Assembly: GCA_903813345.2 (NCBI GenBank)
Contig: CAIIXF020000007.1
Location: 26,091,564 to 26,136,697 of the forward strand
DNA length: 45,134 bases
From: Owenia fusiformis
Lineage: Eukaryota; Annelida; Polychaeta; Sabellida; Oweniidae
Direction: 5' to 3'
Shown here: piece by piece, positions 1 through 12,753 of the stretch
Position numbering within the stretch: position 1 is the stretch's first letter
Layout: each line of letters opens with the position of its first letter
Made by a program: the position numbers and the translations under genes
Notes under the pieces: model-generated
Seen by the model: only the letters and a program-made list of their open reading frames with translations
What the model was told of the DNA's origin: nothing
The model's database searches: none

Positions 1-595
1 ACCCTGGGGAAACTGGAGAAACAACTGTGAAAACGTAAGCAACTGTATCATATTTCCGATCGATGATGATGACTGTCATATTTCGAATTGCAAATACAAT
101 GAAACCTTTATACCTGAACCAGTAACGTAGCCAGGATTTGGTGACTAAGGGTTCTATTTTTATGTTATCCACAATTCATTGGGGTTCCTTACATAAACCA
201 ATTTTGTTTTTTCATAAATACAATTTACACCCCCTCCTAAATTTTGGCAACCGTATCTCCCCCATGGAGTGTGTAAGCCGGCTATGCGAACATATCTCTA
301 ATCCGAAACACTTGTTAATCCGAAAACATTTGGCTGGACCAAGAGGCGTTCAGATAAAAACAAGTTTTATTGTTACAGAAAAAAAGAAATCAGTAAGAAA
401 TACAGTCCTGTAGCCAACAGTCTAAATTGCATTGTTTCTAAATGCTTTCATTCGAATCATTTGTTGTGTTTCAGGTCGGATCCAAACTATCAGCCTACTT
501 ACTGGCGTAGAACATCCGCTAAACGCTCCAAATCTTTCAAAGGCCGAGGAGACAACTACAGTTACGATGATGGTGGGTTCTATGGCTCAGTGTAA
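1..595 (+). CDS. 3' end of an unrecognised gene (last two exons)
   Basis: Two coding pieces join cleanly: 1-34, then a donor gtaagc at 35, and 475-595 behind a ttgtgtttcag acceptor. The only frame that stays open across the junction is phase 2: the upstream piece reads PGETGETTVK and the last exon begins SDPNYQPTYWRR, carries SKSFKGRGDNYSYDD and ends GGFYGSV, with TAA at 593-595. The tail is rich in Tyr, Ser, Gly, Arg and Lys, has no hydrophobic segment, and resembles a cytoplasmic or disordered C-terminus. I do not recognise the family and most of the gene lies left of the window. The RGD triplet may be chance. No AATAAA was seen soon after the stop. Confidence 0.6.
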
Positions 596-1379
596 TATAA
601 GATATGATCATAATTTAAACGAAGAAACAGTTACTCGCTACTCTACTTCTACCTCAGCCTCAGAAGTATTTCCAATGAAATATCGAATATGCCCGTAAAT
701 TCTTAAGATGTTTCGTGGACCTTGAGCCATCCTTCATCAAAGGGCTTCATTTATTTTACAATTTTGGAAAGAACTGAAATACCCATGGACCAATGATGAC
801 TTAAGCATATATTACTTATGGTAACTGGACAAGGGGAATGCCATTAATATGGTGAAGCGATGGTGGATAGAAAAGATTTGTCAAGCTGTAAAATGTCTTG
901 GACGTGTCAAGATCGAATTGTATACCAAAGGACAAATCGAATACTAAAATATATGTGGACCATGTTTATTATGTAACTCGATCTTTGCATCAAGATTTGA
1001 AGGAAGATATTAGTTAGACTATGTATATCTATAGTATATCTATTGAGATAAATGTGTGATTTCCTAGTGTGGGGACGAGTTTGAAATGAGCTGGTATTGT
1101 TTCGCAAGCGAAGGGTGTATGGTGGGAAAGGAGGTGTCAGTGATGTGACGGATGGATGTATTGTGCCAATATGGCCATGGTGTCCTATGGGGAAGGTGTG
1201 GTTTATGTCAGACGGGTGTCGATTAGGACGTAGGGAATTAATTGTGGCATGGGTGTATTCTAGGCGAGAGGTGTAATTCAAACCTACGTGTGAAAGGTGC
1301 AACGTATTTATTTATTCTGCCCGGCCTACCTGGGGGTTGACAACGAGGATATACAGATGCTTTTCACAAAATAACGTGT
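596..1379. other. intergenic gap between convergent genes
   Basis: This stretch separates two genes that face each other tail to tail. It probably holds the 3' UTR of the leftmost gene. A 131-codon open frame on the minus strand (1302-907) has no recognisable motif and no neighbouring splice logic, so I do not call it a gene. Confidence 0.5.
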
Positions 1380-1385
1380 TTTATT
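1380..1385 (-). terminator. poly(A) signal of the C-type lectin gene
   Basis: The plus strand reads TTTATT, so the minus strand carries AATAAA, 56 bases after the lectin stop codon. This is a normal position for a short 3' UTR. Confidence 0.6.
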
Positions 1386-1440
1386 GTGGCACGTCGCCTA
1401 AAGTTTACAATCAACTCGAATTGACCTCTTCAGTTTACAT

Positions 1441-2369
1441 TTAGTTAACCAGTTTGATCTCGCAGATAAAATTCTGTTCGAAAGAACATGGATGGTCGTG
1501 CCATCTATAAAAGTCTGGAGCCCATAGAACGTGGCACAATTGACTCCCACTTGTCCCTTGCACCCCACGCCATGGTGCAAAAGACATTGGCTGAGTCGCA
1601 AAAGACGCTCCACCGATCCACTCCCAATGCCCATTTATTGACGTCCCACCAGTAAAGAAAGAATCGGCTGATTCACCTGGCGATTTCATACCTTTGCGTT
1701 TGATTTCAGAGTGTATAAAATCGAACTCCTCTTGTGTTTCTATAGCAACCAAGTTTGCTCCCATGGCGATACAGACTGTAAGGCAATTGAACCATGTCAG
1801 TTGTCGTCTCGTCACAAAATTGTAACATGACCCAAGATCCTTGTTGTACGTGAAGTTCGGAGGACAACTTTGGACACCGCCTTAAATATAGATAAATATA
1901 CTCAGTAAAACATTTAGTTTTCGGTTTTGAATTAAGCTTAAGTTGACCAAAACATTTGAAATGAAAATACTTTCAAAAATATATTTCCTACGAATATTTG
2001 AAGTGCTGAATATACATTGCACAATTATTACATAAACTCATACAATTTTATTCTTTTAACAATTTTTTAACCATTTTTGTTTTTCAACAATTTGCCAACT
2101 TGACACGGATGCTTTTCACTAAGCCGACATATACTAGAATGTAACGGTTACAAGCCTATTTATTAAAAGACAAACATAAAACTTTAAAAAATTATTTCCT
2201 TAAGTGGCAGCCTAATTAATAAAATTGAGATATTTAAAATTAAATTACCCTTATTTTCGCACTGCTTCAGATCGTTCTTACATGCATTAAGTTGCTTATT
2301 GCAACCAGTACATGAACCTCCAAGAGTGCTTGGCAACCACGTTACTATGACAATTACAGCAAACAGCAT
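1441..2369 (-). CDS. secreted C-type lectin domain protein, two exons
   Basis: Exon 1 (2369-2249) encodes a start Met, a hydrophobic signal peptide (LFAVIVIVTWL) and a short Cys-rich stalk with CTGC and spaced Cys. It ends in phase 1 at a GTAATT donor. Exon 2 (1880-1441) follows a tatatttaag acceptor and holds one whole C-type lectin fold: CPPNFTYN, GSCYNF, a W..C...C spacing, GANLVAIET, WEWIGG, SQLCHVLW, WHDHPC and the closing FICE. The protein is 186 residues, close to the single-domain secreted lectins of invertebrates. The classical EPN or QPD sugar triplet is not evident, so calcium-dependent sugar binding is uncertain. The role is probably extracellular recognition. The gene converges on the unknown gene to its left. 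Confidence 0.85.
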
Positions 2370-3848
2370 CTTCTATTCCCTCAATGTCTTCTTCCTTGTC
2401 AATGATTTCGCTGTGATGACTTCTAGATTCTGTCAGTGTAATTCTATGAATTGATATGAACTAGATCGCGCATGCCCGATGGGATACATGTCATATACAC
2501 CCTTGCTCATATATCTGGAATGTTGGGCACTTCACAAAAGTCTTAATACTAAATTCACAAATAGCTAGGCAAGCTATGTTCAATTCTAGCCAATCAGAAA
2601 CAGTATTTCACATAATTGCACTACATTATTTAACGAACAACCCACCACCACAATAATACACCAAGGTCATTTTTAACCTGGTGAACTAATGAAACCGATA
2701 AGCTGTTCAATTTCATAGTTGAGTAAAAATCTATAAATAGTATCATAAGGAATAACGAGCAAAGTGCTCATGCATGTCAAATGGTAAGTGTTGAATGGTT
2801 GTCTGGGTGATAAAATTGCAGCTGTCCATAGCAGAGGCCGGGAGCAGAGGTTTCTTGCAAAAAGAATTACTCGTAATTCCAGTTATGGAATGACTGCGCT
2901 GCATGCAAAGATTTGAAAACAACACCTTAGTGGAATGATTGATCAGACTATGCATTGAGTCCAGGGCTGAAATCCTTTAACAATTGCTTAAGTTATGATT
3001 GACTAGAAGAACTTTAATTGTTCTAAAATGTCCAGTTAAGAACTTCATTCCAGGAAACTTTAATTTGTCTCAAATACAAGTATATGTCCTTTTTCAAATA
3101 TTGTGGATTCTGACAAATCAATTCCCTGAAATCAAATTTTTGTTCCTAATCAGTATGTGAAAATATACATGTAATAGCAAAATTTCTATGCATTAAAATC
3201 TTAGAACAAAATAAGGGAAACGATGATAAAATGAAACCGTCCACGAATTTGAGCATCAGTGTATTATGGTATCCCTTCCAAATGTGCGCAATATAATATG
3301 TTGCACATTATAATATTTCACATTTGACCCTTTGATATGCAATTTCAATTTTTATTTTGAACAGCATCATTTCAATTTTGATTACAATTATCTGGTTTTA
3401 TATCAATACTTTTGTCACATGTGTTAATAACGGATTAGCAGCGATTACAGGAATCTCCCCCCCCCCTGGGTTCATGATAAACACAATAAATATCATTTAT
3501 AGCCAGGTGTTATAACAGTCAATGGATGTACATGTATGCATTTATTTTTTAGAATTGATACTTTATTGTCATTGCTGATTTAATATCTGAAGCTATTCAA
3601 TCCTTACAATGCTCAACACATCGTTCCATCAGCATTAATGTTATTGCCTCTACCCATAACTGAAGTATGCATTTACTCAATTTTGCTTTTATTTCAATAA
3701 TAATAGGAAACAGACACATAAATCAGATTGGCCCTAGTATTATCACATTACAGTAGCTGTAAAGATGCGGTTTCAATGAAGAACATTGCACATAGCTCTT
3801 ATTAGATTACACCGTCTTCTTCTAAAAAAAACCGTCTTCCTATAATCC

Positions 3849-3922
3849 AGTACCCTTTGCATTCATTCGACTTCACTTCTTAAAAGAGAGCTTCGTCGTT
3901 TATAACTAGACTCCGCGCACAG
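3849..3922 (-). repeat. dispersed repeat 'CCTTTGCATT..AAGAGAGCTTC', copy 1
   Basis: The core CTTCACTTCTTAAAAGAGAG and its flanks recur inverted at 8188-8280 and again at 44608-44652. In the first two copies a second block (AACTAGACTC) is also shared, so this is a mobile family and not one duplicated word. Copies 1 and 2 face each other, but they bracket PLEKHA8 exons and are more likely two insertions than the ends of one element. Confidence 0.6.
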
Positions 3923-4248
3923 GGTAATAATCCAGCTTTTTAAAGTAAATATATATGCACATTTAAAAAGATAAAGATGAGTAAATGAATAACATATTAA
4001 TTAAATATTACTTTGATTATTTATTATCTTATGACCTTTTCGTATCACCATTAATATATTTGTTCTACAGTGCATTCTGCAGTTAATCTACAAATATTTC
4101 ATAATCAAAAATATAATTTCACTTCATTATAACGCACATTTGCAAATGCACGTACAGTATGTCAATGACACAAAATAAATATCATTCTTCAAGTTCTGCC
4201 AAGGTCCAAATAGATTCAGGGGCTAACATGAAGATTAACAAGGAGTCA

Positions 4249-4319
4249 GGAGGCCATTGCTCAAAACTATTAGTTATTAACGAAAAGTTTTTTACAAAAA
4301 GTTTCGAGCAATGGCCTCC
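4249..4319. repeat. short fold-back repeat
   Basis: The arms GGAGGCCATTGCTCAAAACT (4249-4268) and AGTTTCGAGCAATGGCCTCC (4300-4319) are inverted copies with one mismatch around a 31-base loop. It is probably a small MITE remnant. Confidence 0.7.
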
Positions 4320-5431
4320 AGGAACATTATTTTGGAAATGCCTCATGAACTAAATATTTTGTATATTTGCGCCAACATTTTTCCAAATAAGACCCATTTG
4401 AAAAATTAAAATAAAATCCCCAGTCAGTACTAGCCGTTGGCCAGTATAGTTTGCCAATACCCTACAAATGTACATATCCTTGATTTACATTAAAACAATC
4501 CTTCAATATGTACAACAATTCACACACTACACCCCCATAAAAAGACTTGGCATAAATACACCTAAATGTTTACATGTACATGTACAACCCAATCAAAAAT
4601 CTGAGAATAATGTGTACATCTTTCTATGTCCCTATAAATGTCTATACCCTGTTACGTGTGTATTTTCTACACAGCCTTCAAAATAAGAACATGCATTACA
4701 CAATGTATTGCATGTCTACACAACATTTCCATGTTAATTATTCAAATAAAACCTTAAACACCCAAGATATCTCAGTCAAAAGGTCAGAGACAATATTAAG
4801 AAAAATGTGTATGTTATGCTGGTGGTGATTAAGGTGCATAGCTTATTTTGTATGACTTGAACTTGTGACATTTTGATTCTATGTATAGTTTGTCAACCAT
4901 CACTACCAACTCACAGGATGAAAACAAAGAATATACTTATAGTACCCCACACAAGTTTTTGTTACATATTTTGTCATAATGAAGCAAAAGATTAAAGTCC
5001 AAAGCAGTGAAAATGTTATTACTGGACAATACAAATATTTATATGACTTGCATTTCATCAACATTTTTTGAATTTACAAAAATAAATTGGACCACATCAT
5101 CCAATTCTTTTGAATTTTTTCCATTACATCAAAGTATGCTATGTATGCAACATGTGTGTGGGGTACTATGTACAATTTTGTTTCAATCATAATTGAGCCC
5201 CATGTAATAACTTGTTTTACATTTTATGCGAAATTACATATTTTCATATACAGCTTCAATTGATATTAAACTTAAACCCTGATATAAAATCAAATGAGAT
5301 AAATGAAGTATCACACATAATCACCTCGTTTTAACATGTTTAAAGTGGCAACAAAGACCAGACATTTCATAATATTCTTTGTTCAAAACATTCCTTGTCA
5401 TGCCTATTTTTAAAGGCCTAACATTTTTGAC

Positions 5432-6471
5432 TTTATTTCATGGTGATTTGATTCTAATTTTGGCAGTAATTGTGAAAGGATGGATTCCAACTTTTCCAAT
5501 TCCATTAAAATCGAATGAAAAATAAATCTCAATAACATCCTTATTAGATCAGATATCTCTTCTTTTTTCAGATAATGAAATTGCCATTTTACACCTTCCA
5601 TTGTTTGCAGTCACTAAAACAAAACAAAATTTATATTCCAGGCCCGTAGTCAGGGGGGCCCGAAGGATTAACACCGGCCCTCTGGCCAAAAAGTCTCAAA
5701 ATCATGCTATTTTCATCATTCTGAGCAAATTTCAAGTGATTGTGGGCCAATGTTGTCAAATTTGAACCCCCTGAAATTTTTGAAAATTGAACCTTGGAAA
5801 ACCTGGGCCTATAGTCAGAGACAGTTACAGAGCATTTCATCATGGTCCATTTGTATAGATATTTTATACTCAAGTGACTTCCTCAGCAAACAGTTGATTA
5901 CAGTTTTAAAAGTTACCTTGCAACTGGTTGATAATCCATTTGCACCCAATTGATGAACCTTGCATTATTTGAAAATCCATAGATTCAAATTTCAAACAAA
6001 CAAAGCCTTATGATACAAGGATTAGTTTGAGACATTTCATAATCAGAATTAGTAAAATAAGATTTTTGCATACCATGGCTAAAACTCCTGGAGGGAGCAC
6101 TATCATATTCATTATTACAGTATTCTATTCTACCAACAGAGCAAACATATGCTTACTTTCTTGTGAAATTAGAATAAATGTTTATATTATTTTAAACAGT
6201 CCCTTTTTGACAGTTACTGTACATTTTAAAAGCTTCCAACTTATTTATGCAAGTACAATATAAGCCTTTCATTCCAAAGCATTTCGTTGTACTGTCTTAA
6301 TGTCAACGGCTTATATGTTTCACCCTTGAACACATCTTTAGGGCTGTATTTGGCTCATAAACAAACAAATTACCGAAAATGCAACTTCCGTCAACACGTC
6401 TTATAACAGCTCCCTACAAACCCATAATTTCAAGTACTAGTATAAAAACTACCCACAATACCTTGTCGAGA
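5432..6471 (-). other. probable PLEKHA8 3' UTR with poly(A) signal
   Basis: The first minus-strand AATAAA after the PLEKHA8 stop is at 5437-5432 (plus strand TTTATT), giving a UTR of about 1 kb. A CCCGTAGTCAGGGGGG-type block at 5643-5660 recalls hAT element ends. No coding exon was recognised. Confidence 0.4.
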
Positions 6472-9400
6472 CTAGACCTGGTCAGGACAGTCTAAATTGT
6501 GATCACAATAAAATGTTCGTAGAATTTTAGTTATTTGATGAATGCCATCTATATAAGCCTGTATATCTCTCAGTATTTGTGGCATAAAGTCCATATTTGA
6601 TATATCATAATCTACAGATGCTAGGTGCTGTAAGAAGTCTTTTCTATATGGAACTGACTTTAAAGCCAACTGAAAAAAAATAAAAACAAGAAATTAAGTT
6701 TCTTTATTTTCTCAATTTTTTCACATTTTGGTTATGTTCAGCTGCCCACTGAAAAATAATTCTGTCAATTCTTAATTCAATTTCACCTAAGCCAAAAGAC
6801 TACTTAAAGACATTTGACTGGGTCACAGCACTTCGCATATAGCAGTGACTTAACAATAGTATATCATTCGTTAACTAATTATTAATGACAGTTGAAGTTT
6901 TCGAGACATACTAACCGCAAACACCCCCCTGACTACCCATCCATGGAAAGGTCTGAGTGTTTTACTGTATGCATTACTGGCCCCTGACGCCAAATCCTCA
7001 TCTCCTCTTATGACTTCATGGAGAAATTCAGCAATAAATTCAACAGCCCTGAAACACAATGTTTGTAGATTATGAATTTATTCAAATAATAATACACAAA
7101 ATGAATCAAATAAGTACATGGCATATAAGTACATGGAATGAGCTTTTAAATGCCATTTATCATATAAGGAGCATCGGAAAGTTCAAAAAAGGCACAGAAA
7201 ATGTCAAAATATTCAGACAATACAGTACATAATCATTCATAGACGATGGCTATATAGACTATATATCATGCTTATTCGCACGCACACACACACAGAAAAA
7301 AGCATCATTTCTACCAACCTTTTGAGCCACAATAAGGCAACGGTAGCAGAATTGGAGTTTTCTTGTTGGTTGTTCTTTATCTCGTATTGCACAATGTCCT
7401 GCAGTGTCTCAAATTTCCCTGGATCTGATGTGAATTTTTGTCTTATTTTCTGAAAAAAGGAGGATTTAGTAGGTAAACTACAGAATATGTACAATAATCA
7501 AACTAATCAAGACAGGATTCTATTCTATACACAAAGACAGACTCAATATAACATAAGATGTTCTTCCTTAGGTATTTACTAAATAATTCCATTCATAAAT
7601 ATCTTGTATTGTATTTGTTCCTCTTCTTACTACTGTATGTCTTCTGTTCCCATTTGGTGCTTGTGTTTACATATTTATACTTTGTTTGCAATGCCATCTT
7701 TTAATGATACAGAAAGTTGTTTCACCAATAATGCTACATGCTTATTTAATACCCGGGGCTTAGTTCTGGGCTTTCAATAGCAGGGGGCGAGTGTCCGAAA
7801 TCGCCGTTTGTTTTCGATAATTTGCCGTTTGTTAGAAGTCAAATATTGTCTAAGTTTGGGGGGAAAATATAAGTCTTCTATAGACTATCCTTTATTTTAT
7901 TCAGCGATCTTGTTTTGCACTTCCTTGTCTATGATTTGTACCTCAGTTTCGAACTGCAATGGAACTCACTATAATCGTAAGGATCACTTGATCTCATTAT
8001 AGTAGTAAACACCGTCCAATTTTGTACCTGTTTGGGCTATGGATTTTAGATCACTATCTGACCACTATCATGTGCATGATAATTCAAATTCCAACCTTTG
8101 GTATAATCAGAGTTGGTTATTTTTCACTGGACATGCAGTTACATGTATGATTGATACAACTCTGTCCAACCAGTCACAGTACAGTCTACCCTGCGTCAGT
8201 GCGTGCAGAGTCTAGTTAAACTACTGAAGATGAAGAAGCTCTCTTTTAAGAAGTGAAGTCAAACGAATGCAAAGGGTAAGTACAGTCCTTCCAATGGGTG
8301 TAAAATTGTATTAATCAGTTAAAGGCCCCATATAAAGTTTAAACCACTTTGGCTTATATTTTTGTCTTATCCAATGTTATCAAAGCGTGAAATGTGAAAC
8401 TTTTTATTAATTTCAAAAATGTTTTTGAAGGACTTTTTGTTTAAAATATCGTGAATTTATTCAAAACTAACTTTAAGAGGTCACACTAATCCTTTAAAGC
8501 GATAATTCACACCGATGTATAGCAATCATCCTCACTTGTTCTTTTGCCGACAAAATCAAGAAAATTGGTTGATAGGTGAGCGAGCAATGAACTCATCCAT
8601 GCATGAAAGTGGTTCAGGGAAAGATGCATTTCAAAATTTTAATTCTCATAGAAACCAATGGTAAACTAATATTAAAAACATATTCATCCTTTTAACCTGG
8701 TTTAGTCAAAATTGGTTTATTGTTTAGCATATTTAGAAAAGATTGACATTGAAAAATGTTGCCACCTAAGTGATGTCACGATGTGGTCACTTAGGTTGAA
8801 AATATTTTCGATATGCTAAATCATTAAATTGGCACATTAGATATAACATTTTATTTTTAACATGGTGTGTCCGTTATATATTGGTGTTAAAAAGATATAG
8901 AGGTTCTTATATGAGTACCTGTGCAAGATCGTCCATTCTTGATGAGATTTAATAATTCCTCTTTATCGAGTCGCAGACGAGATAAAGAAACATTATCAAA
9001 GCGACTGTCGGATAAATTATGAATGTAGTTTCGCACAGGTGTCAACGGAACCAAACAGTGAACCCCGCTTTCCCGAACCCGAGTTTCCAGAATTCGCCTC
9101 GCATGCCTTCGACTCTTTCTCAAGATTTGGGCCCTAATTTTCTCAAAATATATTGTACCCCGACATTATCATCCTGGTGTCTCGTTTATAACACCCTTGT
9201 AATTACAATGTGAAGTTACTTAAGCATGATAAAAAGTGTATGTGTGGATGGGGGGAGGAGGTTTGACCCCCACTTACCAAAAGCTGGGACATGTATACCT
9301 TTATATACTCAACCGGCCAAGTATTAACAGTACAAAAGGGAGAAAAAATCCACCAGGTCCATAATTCTACACGTTCACGTACAAGTTTAAAAAAGTGTAT

Positions 9401-12400
9401 CTTAAATTTATGTAGAACTACGCCTTTGTACAAGCGACGCATTTTCACAGGTGCGTCTTTACAATGAAACACAATAACGAGAATTGCAACTTTAGGATCT
9501 TGAAAAAAGTTGCAATATTCTTCCTGGTTAGAATAGGTTTCCACGTACAACTAGAAACACTATATAAAATAACTATCTATACACCATCAATGCAAATATA
9601 TGCTTTCTTCCATTCTGATACTCATGGCATCTTTCTGTTTCACCTGAAACACAGGGCTGAGAAGAAATGAGATGTCATGGCTTATCATGATGGCTTTCTT
9701 CGAGAATACATAATGCGGGCCCGGGAATGCGGGGTGCCACATTCATTGCAACACACCTTGCAACAATGTCTTATATGAGGGTAATTTCTTATATTGAGAA
9801 GTTTATCATCTATTGAAATTAAATACTTGTAGCTACAAAAAGCGAATTTGTTTGAGCAGTCCTAGCTCGACATATTGAAAACAATATTTACAACATGGTA
9901 TTCTTAGTAGACTGTTCAATTTGGAATTTCGAAGTAGCCAAACATCAGCTTTCTAACAAAAATCATCATTAAAGGATTTTATCAAAGTCTTCCATGCAAA
10001 TGAAGGTGTGAATTCACATTAACAAATTAAGATTAGATCCACAATATGTTATCAAATGGTTAAATGCGCAAAATGTGTAGATATGTTTTCCTTAATAATG
10101 TGTGAGGAGGTCTTTCAGGCAATTTTCGAAAACGTAGTGAGAACAAGTTTGGTGTAGAGGGGAGGGGGATATCTCCCACCTCGGTCTCTCTCTAATGCCT
10201 TGGCCACATATGCGCCGGGCGCCGGCCGATGATTAGTCATCGGCCGATTTCTAAATCAATTTCGACAATAATTATCTAATTCGGCAATTTTAGTTACAAA
10301 ACATGAAGGTACATTATGTAAAATTTTGAAGACAATTGGTGCATATTTAACAAAATACCGGCACCAGTCCTGTTACTTTTGGAACACCCTGTATGTCACC
10401 ATTTCTGGCAATGTCTGGAGGCGGTAAAAACTAAAATGAATCTGATATACACATAATCACAAGTGAATCATCTATTAATACATCACTCTCATTTTAATAA
10501 TGACAATTCTAGATTTTGATTTCTATTAAAAGTGTTCAATTCAACGGGTGCATTTGGATTTGTGAAATGCAACCTGTGTAAGGGTAAGTTATCTTATAAA
10601 AGGTAAATGACATTCTATATAAGTTGCCCTAGTCATTCCACAGTTCCAGGTGTTATTTTGTGGAGCCCATGTCTTGTCACATCACACGAGGAAATGACTT
10701 TGACAAACCTTGGACATCTTTCTTTCAGTCCATGGACTCTAAAATAACAAGAATTTGTATTGTCGGGAGCGTAAAATTGGTTATTTTGAATGCCGCCTCT
10801 TGTATTTTTCATCTGCCCCTTGTACACAAAGTTACTGAAACCACTGTAGTTGTGTACAAACCGAAACGAGAAACGGCGCAACATCCGGGGCTTTGTTTGG
10901 TCTTCATTAGACAATGGTGTATAGGGGGTAGGTTTTCTCAGACCTAGGTACCTTTTTCTGTACCGTTTTGCGGTTATTTTACTCTATAGCATTTGAATCT
11001 GTTCACATCATGAGCTACATAATTGATTAACTTAAATATATGACATGTAAAAATGGCTTGATATGAACAGAATAAACAGGGAAATGTACTTGAAGTGGCG
11101 ATTGTGTTTTCTGTTAATGTGTGTCACCCTGCTTCGGAAATCTCTCATAACAGTCTATGGCTCACGTGATTATGCAAATGAGAAAACCCCATTTGTTTCC
11201 AAGTGGTACAATAAAATCTGACGCGGACAATCTTTGTTTTACCTGTTGTTTCTGAATGGTTTGTGACCAAAATTCACTTAACTATAGAAAATATGTTACG
11301 TTATAAGGATAGATTGATTTTATTAAACAATCATCAACATGTGCCCCCAAAGGGGGGTAAGACACATCGTCAGAAAATATTTTAAGTTCTCACACCCCTA
11401 AGTTTAATCATGGACCTGAAGTCCACGGTTTAATTGGCTAATTCAAATCGGATGCGGTTAAAAACAGAACGCCAATTTGCGAACGTTCCGAGTATTACGT
11501 TTGCCCTTGCATAAACCCCCATAAACCTCTTGTGGTCTTGTGTCAATGTTCAATTGTGATAATAAAATATTGGAACCTCCCAAGACTAAGAGGAAATATT
11601 AATGGCAGTCATATTTTAATATGACTGCCAACTTAAACGATAGAAAATAATGAGAAAAAAACTAAGCAGACATGTAGCCAATGCTTTTAATTGTACAGAA
11701 ATGCAAGAAAATGATTCAGTTCATACAAAGTCTAGAGAGAAAAGAGTGAAACAGGCATGCCTTGAGACTATAAACTAGAATATTTCACATACCTTAATGT
11801 TACCTGCTATGTCCATCTTTACAGGAGCAAATGCTGTTGCACTCAATTTATCTAAAATATAGCATTTTCAATAATTAACGAGGCATTATAGTGATAAAAC
11901 CATTTCACCACCTCGAAATGGTTACAAAAGTGTAACGAACTGTTACAGATGCCAAAAGGAGCATTGGTCAGCAAAAGTGAAGCCTATTACAATGTCAACA
12001 TTTCTTGTCGCTTTGGAAGGATAAAGACAAAGGGGGCACGGCTATCGCAATGTTTCTTGCTAGAGATTTCGAAAAAACACCAAGAGGTTTTTTGGCAAGC
12101 GTGGTTACAAAACTATCATAAAAGTTGACTATATAACATATCAATCAAAGCAAATTATTTATATGTACTGTATAAGTTCGAGACAATTTTTAAAGCAAGA
12201 TTGCAAGTTAAATGAATTAGCCCAGTACTGATGGAATGTTGGCTTCAATACATATCCTTTCTTTGTTATCATTTATTAACCAATTCTATCATTTTTACTA
12301 TTGGAAGGAGTCCAATATATGGTATGACACATTATTTTAGAAGTTTCTAAAACTACATTGAAACCTGGAAAGTGAAACACCTCTAGATGTGAAACCCTTC

Positions 12401-12753
12401 TGTTAGTTGAACACTTCAGAATTCCAAGACCAACTGACTTAATGTTAAATTAACCTGTGGAACATTTTAGAGGTACCAAAGGTGTTCCACTTACACAGGT
12501 TTTACTGCACATGCAAAACAACAATGTCTGAGAATTTGCCCTTTTGGTGAAAGTGAAAATATCTGACACCCACTTGAAAACCATGTGGATTTTTTGAGTG
12601 AATGACAAGATTAGAGATTTTTTCATCTGGTTTGTAAAACGACAATCGAAAAGCAAATCTGACTTACCAAAAATCGGTAATACTGCATGACAGGCTTCTA
12701 AGAAGGTGAGGACTGGAATGCCACCACCTGGTCGCACTGGGATCTCTGAGAAA
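6472..12753 (-). CDS. PLEKHA8: PLEKHA8 exons 8-12 (GLTP domain)
   Basis: Exon 8 (12753-12668): [20 protein letters not shown]. Exon 9 (11851-11793): [19 protein letters not shown]. Exon 10 (7449-7319): ends [11 protein letters not shown]. Exon 11 (7048-6916): [13 protein letters not shown]. Exon 12 (6669-6472): [12 protein letters not shown] to the stop at 6474-6472. The order and key residues match the glycolipid-transfer fold, with no break or premature stop. Confidence 0.92.

Larger units (their letters stand above)
2370..5431. other. intergenic region, lectin promoter side to PLEKHA8 3' end
   Basis: No exon could be supported here. The piece next to 2370 should contain the lectin promoter, but no clear TATA box was found. 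The rest is AT-rich with a fold-back repeat (4249-4319), one copy of a dispersed repeat (3849-3922) and a short C run near 3461. Short open frames here lack coding character. Confidence 0.5.
7450..11792 (-). other. PLEKHA8 intron 9
   Basis: The 4.3-kb intron holds a dispersed repeat (8188-8280), a possible decayed coding exon (9123-8919), a repeat shared with 19144-19230 (9611-9692), a perfect palindrome (10223-10246) and another (11603-11630). A stretch at 10633-10947 is open on both strands but shows no recognisable family. Confidence 0.5.

Noticed and set aside
3849-8280. Inverted repeat pair as ends of a 4.4-kb transposon
   Set aside because: The interval contains PLEKHA8 terminal exons, and a third copy occurs at 44608, so these are separate repeat copies.
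10633-10947. Open frames on both strands, about 93-95 codons
   Set aside because: Neither has a recognisable motif or splice context. The frames shadow each other.
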